64,000 nucleotides of DNA from Campylobacter concisus (lineage in GTDB: Bacteria > Campylobacterota > Campylobacteria > Campylobacterales > Campylobacteraceae), in the NCBI RefSeq assembly GCF_002913225.1, contig NZ_PPAW01000040.1, forward strand, positions 124,001-188,000, in the 5' to 3' direction. Shown piece after piece: positions 17,142 through 26,396 of the stretch. How positions within the stretch are numbered: position 1 is the stretch's first letter; each line of letters opens with the position of its first letter. Under the pieces are notes generated by a model. The model did not search any database. It saw only the letters and a list, made by a program, of their open reading frames with translations, and was not told the origin of the DNA. Position numbers and translations under genes: made by a program.

Positions 17142-18528
17142 TAAATATATCCTTTAAAAATGTTAAACCAAAATAGAGCAAAACCGCCAAAATAGCGATG
17201 GCAGCTATAAATTTAGGCTCGATTATAGCTAAAAATCGCTTAGCTCCAAAGGCTCTTATATATAAAATAAGCTGTAAAAATCCCCCAAGCGAGCTTGCAA
17301 ATGCAAGGCCAGCTGCTCCAAATTTCTGCATCAAAATGACAGCTAGGATCAAATTTATCACAAGGCAGATGATAGAAATTTTGGCCGCCTCTTTTTGCTT
17401 CATATTTGCATAGAGCCAAAGTGAGAAAATTTTAGCCAGTCCAAATGGCGTAAGCCCCACCAAATAGGCACTTAGCACCTTGGCACACTCAATGGTGTTT
17501 GCCCTTACAAAATTCCCTCTCTCAAACAAGAGCCAGATAATAAACTCGCTTAGCACAATGCCTGTGATCGTGGCTGCTAGCAGGGCGCAAAGTAGCAAGT
17601 AAAAGCTCTTTTTCGTCCAAACTAAGGCGTTTGCCTCGTCTTTTTGCTTTAAAAGTCTAGTGATCTTTGGAAAGAGTGCCTGAGAGAGCGCGATCGCAAA
17701 GATGGCAAGTGGGAGCTGGAAAATTCTATTTGCATAAAAGAGATAGCTTATCGAGCCACTTACCAAAAAGCTAGCTAGCCAAGTATCCATAAATGCGCTT
17801 ATCTGCATAGCACTTGAGCCAAGTAAGCCGTGATAGAAATTTATAAAAAAACCTTTGCTTTGCGCTCTTTTGCCCTTAAAATATCCGCTTAGACCGCCCC
17901 AAAAAATTTTATTTAAGGCGTTAAATTTCATAGCGATTAGATGCACCAAAACCTGCAAAATGCCGCCTGCAACGACGCCAAAGCTAAGATAAAGTGCGAC
18001 CACGCTCTCGCTCTTGCCACGAGCCAAAAGTAGTGAAGCGATCATGGCTAAATTTAGTAGCGCAGTAGAAAACGCAGTCGTTGCAAAGTGCCCTTTATAC
18101 TGAAGCAGCGCCCCCATGAAAGTGACGATATAAACAAGCGCTAGATAGTAGAAATTTATGCGCACAAGTGGCACTGCGTCTGTGATATTTTGCTCACTCA
18201 AGCCGCTTGCGATGATCTTTATAAAGTAGGGCGTAAATAAATTTACAAGAAGCGTCAAAATGCCTATAAAAAGTAGAAATTTGATGAAAATTTCCGCTTG
18301 AAAGATCGCTTTTTTCTTGCTATTTGCAAAATTTGGCAAAAATGCCTGCGTAAAGGCGCCTTCGCCAAAGATGCGGCGAAATAAATTTGGTATCTTAAAT
18401 GCTATAAAAAAGAGGTCGCTAAATATGCCAGCACCAAGGATAGAAGCCGTTAAAAGATCTCTTATAAGCCCTAAAATCCTTGAAGTCATGATGCCAACTG
18501 AGTTTGAAAAAAAGCCTTTTATAAACAT
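17128..18528 (-). CDS. murJ: Lipid II flippase MurJ
   Basis: A polytopic membrane protein (466 residues, about 13-14 hydrophobic segments) of the MOP superfamily. The N-terminus carries the MurJ signature [18 protein letters not shown] and [16 protein letters not shown]. It moves lipid II across the inner membrane for peptidoglycan synthesis. It is the first gene of the minus-strand murJ-cysS-msbA-pyrD run and faces the fapA-like gene across a 122-bp divergent promoter region. Confidence 0.94.
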   Translation of the reverse strand: MFIKGFFSNSVGIMTSRILGLIRDLLTASILGAGIFSDLFFIAFKIPNLFRRIFGEGAFTQAFLPNFANSKKKAIFQAEIFIKFLLFIGILTLLVNLFTPYFIKIIASGLSEQNITDAVPLVRINFYYLALVYIVTFMGALLQYKGHFATTAFSTALLNLAMIASLLLARGKSESVVALYLSFGVVAGGILQVLVHLIAMKFNALNKIFWGGLSGYFKGKRAQSKGFFINFYHGLLGSSAMQISAFMDTWLASFLVSGSISYLFYANRIFQLPLAIFAIALSQALFPKITRLLKQKDEANALVWTKKSFYLLLCALLAATITGIVLSEFIIWLLFERGNFVRANTIECAKVLSAYLVGLTPFGLAKIFSLWLYANMKQKEAAKISIICLVINLILAVILMQKFGAAGLAFASSLGGFLQLILYIRAFGAKRFLAIIEPKFIAAIAILAVLLYFGLTFLKDIFNANF

Positions 18529-18650
18529 CGCCCACCTAGTAAATTTAAAAACGCAATAGTAACAAAAGATGCTTTAAAGCTTACATAACCCAAATTTAAT
18601 AAAGTTTTAGAGATAATAAGAGCCAAAATTTTATGTGAAATGGATCAAAT

Positions 18651-20582
18651 TTGAGCGAGAACGTGCAAGAAAACGAGAGATTTTTACCGCCAACGCAAAT
18701 TCAAACTTCAACACCTTATCTATCGCTTAAAGAGCTAAGTAAACAATACAGCGTGCCGGTAGAATTTATAGATTACAAACTCTCAAATATCTTAACCTAC
18801 TACAAAAATAAAGACAACGTCGAGCCAGTTTTTGTCCCTGAAGAAAATTTAAGCTTTTTTGATGACAACACATTTTATCTCGACGAGACGCTAGAGATCG
18901 AGCAGGTCTATGACGTGGAGTTTTTTGACGTGAGGCTAAATGCCACGCCAAAGCTGCCAAAGATCGATATCGGCGTAAATTCAACCATCACAAAGGTCAT
19001 CGCAAAGGTTAGAGCAAGCAAAGAGTGCGAATACGAGCAGCACTACGAAGATAAGCTTTATGAATACATCGCAAAGCAGCTTATGAAGGCTCAAATTTTA
19101 ATAGGCATAAGGATCGGCAAGCTAAAAGAGGAGCTAAAGCAAATCGCCTCAATAATCCACGTAAAAGGTGAGCTTGATAAGGACTACACGCTAAATTTAA
19201 CCCAAGGCATCAACCCTAAAAAAGCGATCGATGCAAAGATCATCTACTACTACAAAGATAAGCTTGATGGGTTAAAAGACGAAGATAAGGTTGATTACGC
19301 TGATAGGGGCTTTGTCTTTGGTGTGGCAAAAGATGAAGTGATAATGGAGGAGAAAAAGTCTCACGAGGGCGCAAATGGACGCGACGTAAGAGGCAAGCTT
19401 ATAGAGGTTGCAAAGCCAAAAGAGGATACTGAAAAAGAGATAAGCATAAGCGAAAATATCGAGCGCGTAGAAAATGACGAGAGCATAAAATACATCGCTA
19501 AAAAAGCAGGCTACGTGGTCGAGAAAAACGGCTCTTTTGACATCGAAGAGCGCATAGAGATAAATGAAGCAAATTTTAAAACGACTGGCTCTATCCAAGC
19601 AGGCACCGACACAAACGTCACATTAGTAGTTCGTGAGACTGACACGATAAAAGATGCTATCGGCACTGGCATCATCGTGGAGGCTGATGAGATCGAGGTA
19701 AAAGGAAACGTCGGCGCAAACGCGATGGTCAAGGCAAATGATGTAAATATCGGCGGACAAACTCACCAAAAGGCTAAAATTTACGCCAAACACGCCAAAA
19801 TTTCTATCCATATCGGCAAGGTAGAGGCTGAAAGTGTCGAGATAGATAGGCTAGAAGGTGGCACGGTCATAGCTAAAAGAGTAAAGATAAATAGCGTAGT
19901 TGGCGGCTCGATAACGGCTCAAAACATCCAGATAGACACGCTTGGCTCAAACTGCACCATCACAGCCTCGCACCTAATCGACGTTAGATATCTAAAAGGC
20001 ACTGATAATAAATTTATCATTGACGCTAGCAAGATGCCTGAGAGTGCGGAGGCTACGCAAGACCAGCTAAGCAAGATCGAAAGCACCAAGTCTGAGCTAG
20101 CTACGCTTCTAAAAAACATAGAGAGCAAGAAAAATGTAATCAACGAGAACAAAGACTCGATCTACACGATAAAAGCTAAGATCGAGGAGCTCTCAAAAGC
20201 CAAAGTGATACCGCCAGTTACATTTATGAAAAAGCTAAAAGAGTATCAAGGGCTCGTTAATGAGTACAACACCTTGCTTAGGATATTTAAAGAGAAAAAA
20301 GAGCTTTTGGCTGATCTAAAAGATGAGCTTGAGATCATGCAAAATGGCATATTTTCAGCCAAAGTGATAAACAGAGGCAACTGGATCGAGCTAAATGAGA
20401 TAAGGTTTGTCATCGTCGATCCTCCGCAAAATGTCACCTACATCTCAAAACAAAACGAGACCGCTCACGTCATCACGCTAGATAAATTTGATAACGGCGG
20501 AGAGGTCGAATACAAGATCAAAAAGTCAAACAAGCTTGAAGACTACGCGGATATAAATTTCATGGAACAAAAGGTTAAATGA
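18651..20582 (+). CDS. FapA/DUF342-domain protein
   Basis: A large soluble protein (643 residues). The central and C-terminal half shows the FapA (DUF342) pattern: [10 protein letters not shown], then a parallel beta-helix-like stretch of short repeats ([20 protein letters not shown], then [19 protein letters not shown]), then a coiled-coil segment about residues 470-560. Members act as polar scaffolds or modulate signalling in some gammaproteobacteria, but no function is fixed for Campylobacter. The start is uncertain: TTG at 18651 is the longest, and GTG at 18663 is an alternative; no ATG is available. It overlaps ruvA by four bases. Confidence 0.82.
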   Translation: MSENVQENERFLPPTQIQTSTPYLSLKELSKQYSVPVEFIDYKLSNILTYYKNKDNVEPVFVPEENLSFFDDNTFYLDETLEIEQVYDVEFFDVRLNATPKLPKIDIGVNSTITKVIAKVRASKECEYEQHYEDKLYEYIAKQLMKAQILIGIRIGKLKEELKQIASIIHVKGELDKDYTLNLTQGINPKKAIDAKIIYYYKDKLDGLKDEDKVDYADRGFVFGVAKDEVIMEEKKSHEGANGRDVRGKLIEVAKPKEDTEKEISISENIERVENDESIKYIAKKAGYVVEKNGSFDIEERIEINEANFKTTGSIQAGTDTNVTLVVRETDTIKDAIGTGIIVEADEIEVKGNVGANAMVKANDVNIGGQTHQKAKIYAKHAKISIHIGKVEAESVEIDRLEGGTVIAKRVKINSVVGGSITAQNIQIDTLGSNCTITASHLIDVRYLKGTDNKFIIDASKMPESAEATQDQLSKIESTKSELATLLKNIESKKNVINENKDSIYTIKAKIEELSKAKVIPPVTFMKKLKEYQGLVNEYNTLLRIFKEKKELLADLKDELEIMQNGIFSAKVINRGNWIELNEIRFVIVDPPQNVTYISKQNETAHVITLDKFDNGGEVEYKIKKSNKLEDYADINFMEQKVK

Positions 20583-21136
20583 TGATAAAAGCAATCGAAG
20601 GCGTCGTTACAAAAAAAGAGCCTGCATTTGCCGTGCTTAAGACAAATAGCGGCGTAAGTTATGGGATTTTCATCTCGCTTTTTTGCTCAGCAAAACTTAG
20701 CAAAGGCGAAAAAGTCGAGCTTGCCATAACGCAGATCATAAGAGAGGACGCAAATTTACTCTACGGCTTTTTAGACGCAAACGAGCAAAAGATGTTTGAG
20801 ATGCTTATCAAGCTAAATGGCATCGGAGCTAGCACAGCGATGGCGGTTTGCTCAAGCCTTAGCTCACAGGCATTTACAAACGCCATAATAAGCGGCGATG
20901 CGGACACTTTTAAAAGCGTACCAGGCATCGGACCAAAGACAGCTAGGCGAATAATAGCCGAGCTAAGTGATGCTAAGCTTATAAGCGACGAAAGCGTACC
21001 AAGCTACCAAAATGAGGCGCTTTTGGCACTTGAGGCACTTGGCTTTAAGCGTGAGAAGATAGTGAAAATTTTGCCTGATTGTAAGAGTGAAAACACGAGC
21101 GATCTTATAAAAGAGGCACTTAAAAAACTAGGATAA
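20579..21136 (+). CDS. ruvA: Holliday junction branch migration protein RuvA
   Basis: The junction-binding subunit of RuvAB (185 residues). Domain I is an OB fold (residues 1-62), followed by tandem helix-hairpin-helix motifs at [12 protein letters not shown] and [16 protein letters not shown], and the small C-terminal RuvB-binding domain ([15 protein letters not shown]). It overlaps the fapA-like stop (AAATGATG); either of two adjacent ATGs may be used. The following ddl gene starts 11 bases later. RuvB and RuvC are not in the window. Confidence 0.96.
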   Translation: MMIKAIEGVVTKKEPAFAVLKTNSGVSYGIFISLFCSAKLSKGEKVELAITQIIREDANLLYGFLDANEQKMFEMLIKLNGIGASTAMAVCSSLSSQAFTNAIISGDADTFKSVPGIGPKTARRIIAELSDAKLISDESVPSYQNEALLALEALGFKREKIVKILPDCKSENTSDLIKEALKKLG

Positions 21137-21147
21137 GGATAAAAAAG

Positions 21148-22188
21148 ATGAATTTAGGCGTGATATTTGGAGCAAAGAGTTTTGAGCATGAGATAAGCAT
21201 AGTAAGCGCGATAGTTTTAAAAAACGTCCTAAAACAGGAGCTAAAATTTATATTTTGCGATGCAAATAGGGATTTTTACCTGATCGAGCAAAAAGATATG
21301 AGGGCAAATTTCTTTAGCTCTGGCAAATACAAAAACTCAAAAAAGCTATCTTTGGCAAAGGGCGGCTTTTATACGCACTCGCTTTTTGGCACAAACAAAG
21401 TTGAATGTGACGTCGTTATAAATTTGATCCACGGCATGGACGGCGAAGATGGCAAGATAGCGGCACTTTTTGACTTTTATGGGGTCAAATACATAGGCCC
21501 AAGGCTTGAAGCAAGCGCGCTTAGCTACAACAAAGAGCTTACTAAATTTCTAGCGCAAAAGGCTGGTGTAAAGGCGCTTGATTACGAGATGCTAACTCGT
21601 CAAAGCGAGCCAAAATTTCACTATCCTATTATATTAAAGCCAGCAAGGCTAGGCAGCAGCATCGGCGTGAGCGTCGTGCATGATGATAGTGAGCTTGCCT
21701 ACGCAAAAGACGTGGCGTTTGAATTTGACAAAGATGTCTTAGTAGAGCCCTTTATAAAAGGCGTCAAAGAGTATAACCTAGCAGGCTGCAAGATCGATGG
21801 AAAGATCAAATTTTCTATCGTTGAAGAGCCAAAAAAGAAAGAATTTCTTGACTACGAGCAAAAATATCTAAGTTTTTCAAATGAAAATAAGGTAAAAGAG
21901 GCGGAAATTTCTGAAGAGCTAAAGCAAAAACTTAAATTTAACTTTTCTAAAATTTATGATTGTGGCTTTGACGGAGCGATCATAAGATGCGACTTTTTCG
22001 TGATAGATGACGAGGTCTATCTAAACGAGATCAACCCAAACCCAGGCAGCCTTGCAAACTATCTATTTGAGGACTTTGAGAGCACGCTAAACGCCCTTGC
22101 AAACTCACTTCCAAAAGAGCGTGATATAAAGATTGATTATAAATTTATAAACTCGATCACTTCGGTAAAAGGCAGCGGCAAGCTCTAA
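21148..22188 (+). CDS. ddl: D-alanine--D-alanine ligase
   Basis: An ATP-grasp ligase (346 residues) making the D-Ala-D-Ala dipeptide used by MurF. Recognisable parts are the N-terminal [14 protein letters not shown], the ATP-binding [14 protein letters not shown] loop and the metal-binding [14 protein letters not shown] motif. It lies in the same transcript as murF, its pathway partner, with the antitoxin-fold and hydrolase genes in between. Confidence 0.96.
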   Translation: MNLGVIFGAKSFEHEISIVSAIVLKNVLKQELKFIFCDANRDFYLIEQKDMRANFFSSGKYKNSKKLSLAKGGFYTHSLFGTNKVECDVVINLIHGMDGEDGKIAALFDFYGVKYIGPRLEASALSYNKELTKFLAQKAGVKALDYEMLTRQSEPKFHYPIILKPARLGSSIGVSVVHDDSELAYAKDVAFEFDKDVLVEPFIKGVKEYNLAGCKIDGKIKFSIVEEPKKKEFLDYEQKYLSFSNENKVKEAEISEELKQKLKFNFSKIYDCGFDGAIIRCDFFVIDDEVYLNEINPNPGSLANYLFEDFESTLNALANSLPKERDIKIDYKFINSITSVKGSGKL

Positions 22189-22220
22189 TTTATTTAGCAA
22201 TATATAAAGTAGTTTGTGAT

Positions 22221-22234
22221 ATTTTACGTAAAAT
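22221..22234. promoter_or_regulatory. 14-bp palindrome upstream of the Phd/YefM-like gene
   Basis: ATTTTACGTAAAAT is a perfect palindrome ending 18 bases before the start of the Phd/YefM-fold gene; the half-site ATTTTAC recurs once more immediately downstream. Phd/YefM proteins usually repress their own promoter through such palindromes, so this is a candidate autoregulatory operator. Confidence 0.45.
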
Positions 22235-22252
22235 TTTACATAAAGAGCGACA

Positions 22253-22483
22253 ATGGTAACTTTTACAAAAGATGAAATTTATACGGCAACCGAGGTGGTT
22301 AGAAATTTTAGCTCAGTGCTTTCTCGCGTGGGAGCTAGCGAGCTAAAGCGCGCTGTCATCGTTAAAAACAATAAATTTGAAGCTGTCCTTTTAAATATGG
22401 AAGAGTACGAGCGCCTTTGCGAGGCTGTAAGCGTGCTTGAGAGCATTTACGCTGCTAAAAAGAGAGAAAACGATGGCGAGTAG
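22253..22483 (+). CDS. Orphan Phd/YefM-family antitoxin-fold protein
   Basis: A 76-residue protein with the Phd/YefM pattern: a DNA-binding N-terminus (YTATEVVRNFSSVLSRV) and VIVKNNKFEAVLLNMEEYERL, which is the typical second half of the fold. The C-terminal helix (LCEAVSVLESIYAAKKRE) resembles the toxin-binding tail. No RelE, Doc or Fic-type toxin gene is adjacent; the next gene, overlapping by 11 bases, is an alpha/beta hydrolase. It may act only as a small repressor of the downstream hydrolase-murF genes. A gene at this position also exists, as I recall, in C. jejuni. Confidence 0.8.
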   Translation: MVTFTKDEIYTATEVVRNFSSVLSRVGASELKRAVIVKNNKFEAVLLNMEEYERLCEAVSVLESIYAAKKRENDGE

Positions 22484-23258
22484 GGCGGTAAAATACGGCT
22501 CAGACGAGTACGAGATCAGCTACGAAGTAGTAAATCCAAAATGCAAAAAAGTAGTGCTTTTCTTACATGGCTGGGGCGCAAACAAAGAGATAATGAAAAA
22601 GGCTTTTGGGCACTATCTAAATGACTTTTGCCACGTCTATATCGATATGCCAGGCTTTGGTAAAAGCTCTATTTTTAAGCCTTTAAAAACAAGCGACTAT
22701 GCAAAGATCGTTGCAAATTTCTGTGACGAGCTACAAATAAAACCAGACATCATCGCAGGACATAGCTTTGGCGGCAAGGTCGCAACGCTTCTAAAACCGC
22801 CATATCTAGTGCTTTTAAGCTCGGCTGGCATAGTTGTCAAAAAGCCATTTATCGTGCGAGCAAAGATAGCGATTTTTAAAATTTTAAAGATATTTGGCTT
22901 TGGTAAATTTTACAAACTCTTTGCCACAAAAGATGTGAGCGGTATGAGCAGAGTGATGTATGAAACCCTAAAAAACGTCGTTGATGAGGGTTTTACAAAG
23001 CATTTTGCTGACTTTGGGGGCAGGGCTTTTATATTTTGGGGCGAAAATGACAAGGCAACGCCTGTAACAAGCGGCGAGAGCATAGATAGACTTATCAAAA
23101 ATAGCTCATTTTTCCCACTTAGTGGCGATCACTTTTTCTTTTTGCTCCACGCCAAATTTATAAGTGACGAGATAGAAAAAGGGATAAATTTTGAGCCAAA
23201 TGAAGCAAAAAATGTTGTGCTAGATGACGATGAGAGCGGGATCGAGGAGATAAGATGA
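22473..23258 (+). CDS. Alpha/beta-hydrolase
   Basis: A 261-residue alpha/beta-fold hydrolase. The oxyanion segment is LFLHGWGANKE, the nucleophile elbow is GHSFGGK (Ser98), the acid is likely in FWGENDKATP and the histidine in SGDHFFFLLH. The ATG at 22473 has an AGAGAG ribosome site and overlaps the antitoxin-fold gene; murF begins 4 bases inside its end. Substrate unknown; position among ddl and murF hints at an envelope-related ester or thioester, but this is only inference. Confidence 0.87.
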   Translation: MASRAVKYGSDEYEISYEVVNPKCKKVVLFLHGWGANKEIMKKAFGHYLNDFCHVYIDMPGFGKSSIFKPLKTSDYAKIVANFCDELQIKPDIIAGHSFGGKVATLLKPPYLVLLSSAGIVVKKPFIVRAKIAIFKILKIFGFGKFYKLFATKDVSGMSRVMYETLKNVVDEGFTKHFADFGGRAFIFWGENDKATPVTSGESIDRLIKNSSFFPLSGDHFFFLLHAKFISDEIEKGINFEPNEAKNVVLDDDESGIEEIR

Positions 23259-24679
23259 GTATATTTTTAAGTCTAAGCACAGTTTTATTTATCTTTGCGC
23301 TTGCTTTTTATGTGATCACTTGCTTTCAGTGGTTTTCTTATAGGCCTGAGCGCGTGCTCTTTCACTTCACAAAGCCCGCTTGGCACGTCTTTTTCTTTAT
23401 AGTGCCTTTGGTGCTATTTTACACAACTGGCAAGTGGTTTTTTATCTATTTTTACTTTGCGCTTTTGCCAGCTCTTTATCTTTGGCATAAAAAACTTGAT
23501 AAAAAGCTAGTCTTTACCGCTAGGATAAAGCACTTTTTTGCCATACTTGCTTGCGCTATCATCATAAACTACGCTTTAAATTTCATTATCCACAAGGCGT
23601 TTTTGGCTCCTATGCCACTTTTTGTCTTGGTCGTGAGCCTATTTTTTAGTGAAATTTTAGAAAAGATCAAATTTCAAGGCTTTAAAAACAATGCGCTTAA
23701 AAAACTGGGCGCAAACAAAGAGCTAAAGATCATCCTAATCACCGCAAGCTACGGCAAAACGAGTATCAAAAATTTTCTCTTTGAAATTTTAAAAGATAGC
23801 TTTGCCTGCTATAAAACGCCTCGCAGCGTAAATACAATGGCTGGCATCATAAAAGATATCAACGAAAATTTAAGCGAGCAAACGCAAATTTACATCGCAG
23901 AAGCAGGCGCTAGGCTAAAGGGCGACATCCTAGAGATCACTAAATTTCTAAATCCACAAATAGTAATCGTAGGCGAGATCGGCGCGCAGCACATAGAGTA
24001 TTTTAAAACGCTTGATAATATCCGTGCGACAAAGCTTGAAGCACTGCAAAGCGAGCGTTTGCAAAGGGCATTTTTACATAGCTCGACAAATAAAGAGGCA
24101 AGCGAAAATATAGAAATTTACGACGAAAGCCTAAAAGATATAAATGCAAATTTAGATGGAATTTTATTTACGCTTGATGGCAAGAGCTACGCTTCGCCGC
24201 TTCTTGGCAAATTTAACGCTACAAATTTAGCCGTCTGCGTCAAAGTCGCAAACTACCTAAAAATGAGCGATGAAGCGATAAAAGAGGCACTTTTGAAGAT
24301 GAAAAACGTCGAGCACCGCCTAAGCAAGATCGAGGCTGGCGGCAAGCTAATAATAGACGATAGTTTTAATGGAAATTTATCAGGTATGTGCGCTAGCTAC
24401 GAGCTAGTAAGCACCTATGCTGGCAGAAAAGTGCTGCTAACGCCTGGTATCGTCGAGAGCGATGCGGAGCAAAATGCAATTTTAGCCAAGGTGATAAATG
24501 AAATTTTTGACCTCGTCATCATCACAAGCTCGCTAAATGCCGAAGTCTTGCTAAAACACATCGTTAAGCCAAAGATCATCATCCTAAAGGACAAGAACAA
24601 GATGCAAGAAATTTTAGCCCAAAACACGCACGCTGGCGATCTTATACTATTTTCAAACGACGCACCGAGTTTTATATGA
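23255..24679 (+). CDS. murF: UDP-MurNAc-tripeptide--D-Ala-D-Ala ligase with N-terminal membrane region
   Basis: The Mur ligase that adds D-Ala-D-Ala to the UDP-MurNAc-tripeptide. Residues about 165-474 form the ligase: ATP loop ITASYGKTSIKNFL, central AEAGARLKGDI and HRLSKIEAGGKLIIDDSFNGN, with the C-terminal VLLTPGIVE region. The first 150 residues are unusual for a MurF: several hydrophobic helices (to about residue 130) that should anchor the enzyme in the inner membrane. I believe this extension is common in Campylobacterota. It overlaps both neighbours by four bases. Confidence 0.92.
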   Translation: MSIFLSLSTVLFIFALAFYVITCFQWFSYRPERVLFHFTKPAWHVFFFIVPLVLFYTTGKWFFIYFYFALLPALYLWHKKLDKKLVFTARIKHFFAILACAIIINYALNFIIHKAFLAPMPLFVLVVSLFFSEILEKIKFQGFKNNALKKLGANKELKIILITASYGKTSIKNFLFEILKDSFACYKTPRSVNTMAGIIKDINENLSEQTQIYIAEAGARLKGDILEITKFLNPQIVIVGEIGAQHIEYFKTLDNIRATKLEALQSERLQRAFLHSSTNKEASENIEIYDESLKDINANLDGILFTLDGKSYASPLLGKFNATNLAVCVKVANYLKMSDEAIKEALLKMKNVEHRLSKIEAGGKLIIDDSFNGNLSGMCASYELVSTYAGRKVLLTPGIVESDAEQNAILAKVINEIFDLVIITSSLNAEVLLKHIVKPKIIILKDKNKMQEILAQNTHAGDLILFSNDAPSFI

Positions 24680-25125
24680 AAAAGATAGTTTTTTTAGCTC
24701 TAATCTTAAGCTTAGCCTTAGGCTTTGACATCGATGACTACGACAGGGGCAACGAGGCTAGAAATGCCGGAGACTACGCAACTGCGTATGAAATTTTTTT
24801 TGACGGTTGCGAGCAAAAAGATGTGCTTTCTTGCGAGGCTTTGGGCGATATGTTTGTAAATGAAGAGATAAACGAGCAGATGGATAATGATCTAAAAAAG
24901 CACTCAAATATTGAGCTTGGAGTGAGCTATTTTATGAAAAGCTGCGACCTTGGCTATCAAAACGCCTGCGATGACGTCATAAGCCTAAAGGACGATCTAA
25001 ACATCACCTTGCCATCTGGCGTCTATGAAAACGCTAAAGCTAGGTATGATGAGCTTTTTGAAGAGTTTAAAGAGCAAGAAGCAAATAAGACGGTAGAAGA
25101 GCCAAAAGAGGGGGCTAAAAAGTAA
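24676..25125 (+). CDS. Exported Sel1-like repeat protein with paired cysteines
   Basis: A 149-residue protein with a Sec signal peptide (MKKIVFLALILSLALG) and two or more Sel1/TPR-like helical repeats carrying regularly spaced cysteine pairs (CEQKDVLSCEALG, CDLGYQNACDDV), the pattern of the Helicobacter cysteine-rich Hcp family. The C-terminus is charged and repetitive. It is presumably periplasmic. It overlaps the murF end by four bases and is the last gene of that operon. Exact role unknown. Confidence 0.82.
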   Translation: MKKIVFLALILSLALGFDIDDYDRGNEARNAGDYATAYEIFFDGCEQKDVLSCEALGDMFVNEEINEQMDNDLKKHSNIELGVSYFMKSCDLGYQNACDDVISLKDDLNITLPSGVYENAKARYDELFEEFKEQEANKTVEEPKEGAKK

Positions 25126-25173
25126 AATTTAAAGCTTTTAAATTTGGCTTTGCAATGTTAAATTTAGGCAAGT

Positions 25174-25690
25174 CTAAATAATAGAAACTTTCAAAACATG
25201 CTCTTTTAGTCCGCTTGGTATCTCGCCATTTTCAAGCGCCATTAGCTCGCTCGCTCTTAGGACATAAAAGTCTTGCAAGCTTCTGTTAGCACTTTTCTCA
25301 AGCTTTTTTGCTAGAGTGTCAAAGATATAAAACTCAGCCTCGTTGCTAGCTAGTAAAAAGTCAGCCCCACTGTCAAATGCAGTAAAAACTATCTTACTAG
25401 CAAGCTTGTAAGCAGCTCTTCATCAGCCTTTGAAAGATCATATCCACAAGGCGTTTTGGTGTTTAGCTCTATAAAATTTGCCTTATATGCGCTTAAATTT
25501 GCTGGCAGTCTATCTTTTATGGCTATCTTAAATTCTTTAAATTTGCTAAGTTTTTCTATCTTTTCAAGCTCGTTTTCATGTTTTGGCGTAGCTTCTATGC
25601 CTAAAATTTCTTTGAAAAATTTAATCGCCTCGCTATAAATTTCGCTACCTTCAAATAGTAAGTCATTAAAATTTAAATTTACAGTCTATG
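25174..25690 (-). pseudogene. Frameshifted remnant of a Campylobacter conserved protein (DUF5644/HdrB C-terminal-like)
   Basis: Read on the minus strand, two adjacent frames encode one continuous protein: the first ends ...GYDLSKADEELLTS, the second continues AYKLASKIVFTAFDSGADF and runs to LKEHVLKVSII. A single missing base in the codon after DEE, around 25411-25414, restores the frame. A TAG also interrupts the frame upstream near 25684 and no start codon is visible. From memory the C-terminal part resembles Campylobacter proteins annotated as HdrB C-terminal or DUF5644 domain; that family name is tentative. The codon pattern is still gene-like, so decay is recent. Confidence 0.65.
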
Positions 25691-25932
25691 CAAAAATAGC
25701 CTCAAAATGCCTAGTGTTTTGCCGCCTTTATGAAGGTGGCTCATTTAAAATAGTTGTAAAGACAAGCCACATTTTTGTGTTAAAACTACGCACTTTTTAT
25801 ATAAGCAGGGTTAATTTTATGCCGCGAGGTGAAGTAGTTTTTAGGCTTGCTTCGCCTGTGAATTTTAAAATTTTTCTAAATTTTGCTTTCTCACGGCGCT
25901 ACTAATTAGAAAGATAGGCAATCATCAAATGC

Positions 25933-26180
25933 TTATGACAAAACACACAAGGTGCCAACTATAAAATTTACCCCGATTAGTCTAATGGCATTTTGCAGAT
26001 ATTCGTTTATAACGTTTGCAACTGCATAAAGTGTCGCACTAATTATGAAAACAAAAAGGACGGCATGAGCTAGAAAAATGGCTAGTTTTAGCGCTCCAAG
26101 CCAAATTTGTCTCGTTATAAAGTTAAGAGTGTATAGGCGTTTGCCTTTGGATTGCTTGGGCTTTAAGCTAAATTTGCCCC
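25933..26180 (-). pseudogene. Remnant of a membrane protein gene
   Basis: A minus-strand open stretch of about 80 codons with gene-like composition, encoding two hydrophobic segments (IWLGALKLAIFLAHAVLFVF and AIRLIGVNFIVGTLCVLS). It lacks any ATG, GTG or TTG near its 5' end and has a stop just upstream, so it looks like the 3' end of a decayed membrane-protein gene. Family not recognised. Confidence 0.4.
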
Positions 26181-26189
26181 GTTATAAAG
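26098..26189. repeat. Pair of 25-bp imperfect direct repeats, 67 bp apart
   Basis: Units at 26098-26122 and 26165-26189 both read AAGC, C or T, AAATTTG, four variable pyrimidines, GTTATAAAG and match at 22 of 25 positions. They lie in the decayed region beside xerH. They could be a small internal duplication or recombination-related sequence. Confidence 0.5.
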
Positions 26190-26396
26190 CGGTTTATGTC
26201 AAGCTCACCAAAGATGAAGCTCCTCGCCCAAAAGACAAAGATAGGCGACTTTAAATTTAAGATAGCTATCTACCAGCTTATCAAGCCTTTTATCTTCAAA
26301 TTTCTAGCATTTTTAGCAGAGCAAAGCTTGTCTTGCAAGACGAAACGATAGAATTTATGTTTTTCTCGCTATTAATGCATAAAATTTGATTTAAAT

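Noticed and set aside
22253-23258. Phd-like protein and hydrolase read as a classic toxin-antitoxin pair
   Set aside because: The hydrolase has an intact GHSFGGK elbow and a normal metabolic-enzyme look, unlike RelE, Doc or PIN toxins; kept only as an alternative idea.
25714-25905. 63-codon plus-strand open frame in the decayed region
   Set aside because: No ribosome site, no recognisable pattern, and it lies among pseudogene remnants.
26196-26351. 51-codon plus-strand open frame with Lys/Phe-rich product
   Set aside because: Could be a remnant, but there is no start signal or family resemblance; too weak to call.
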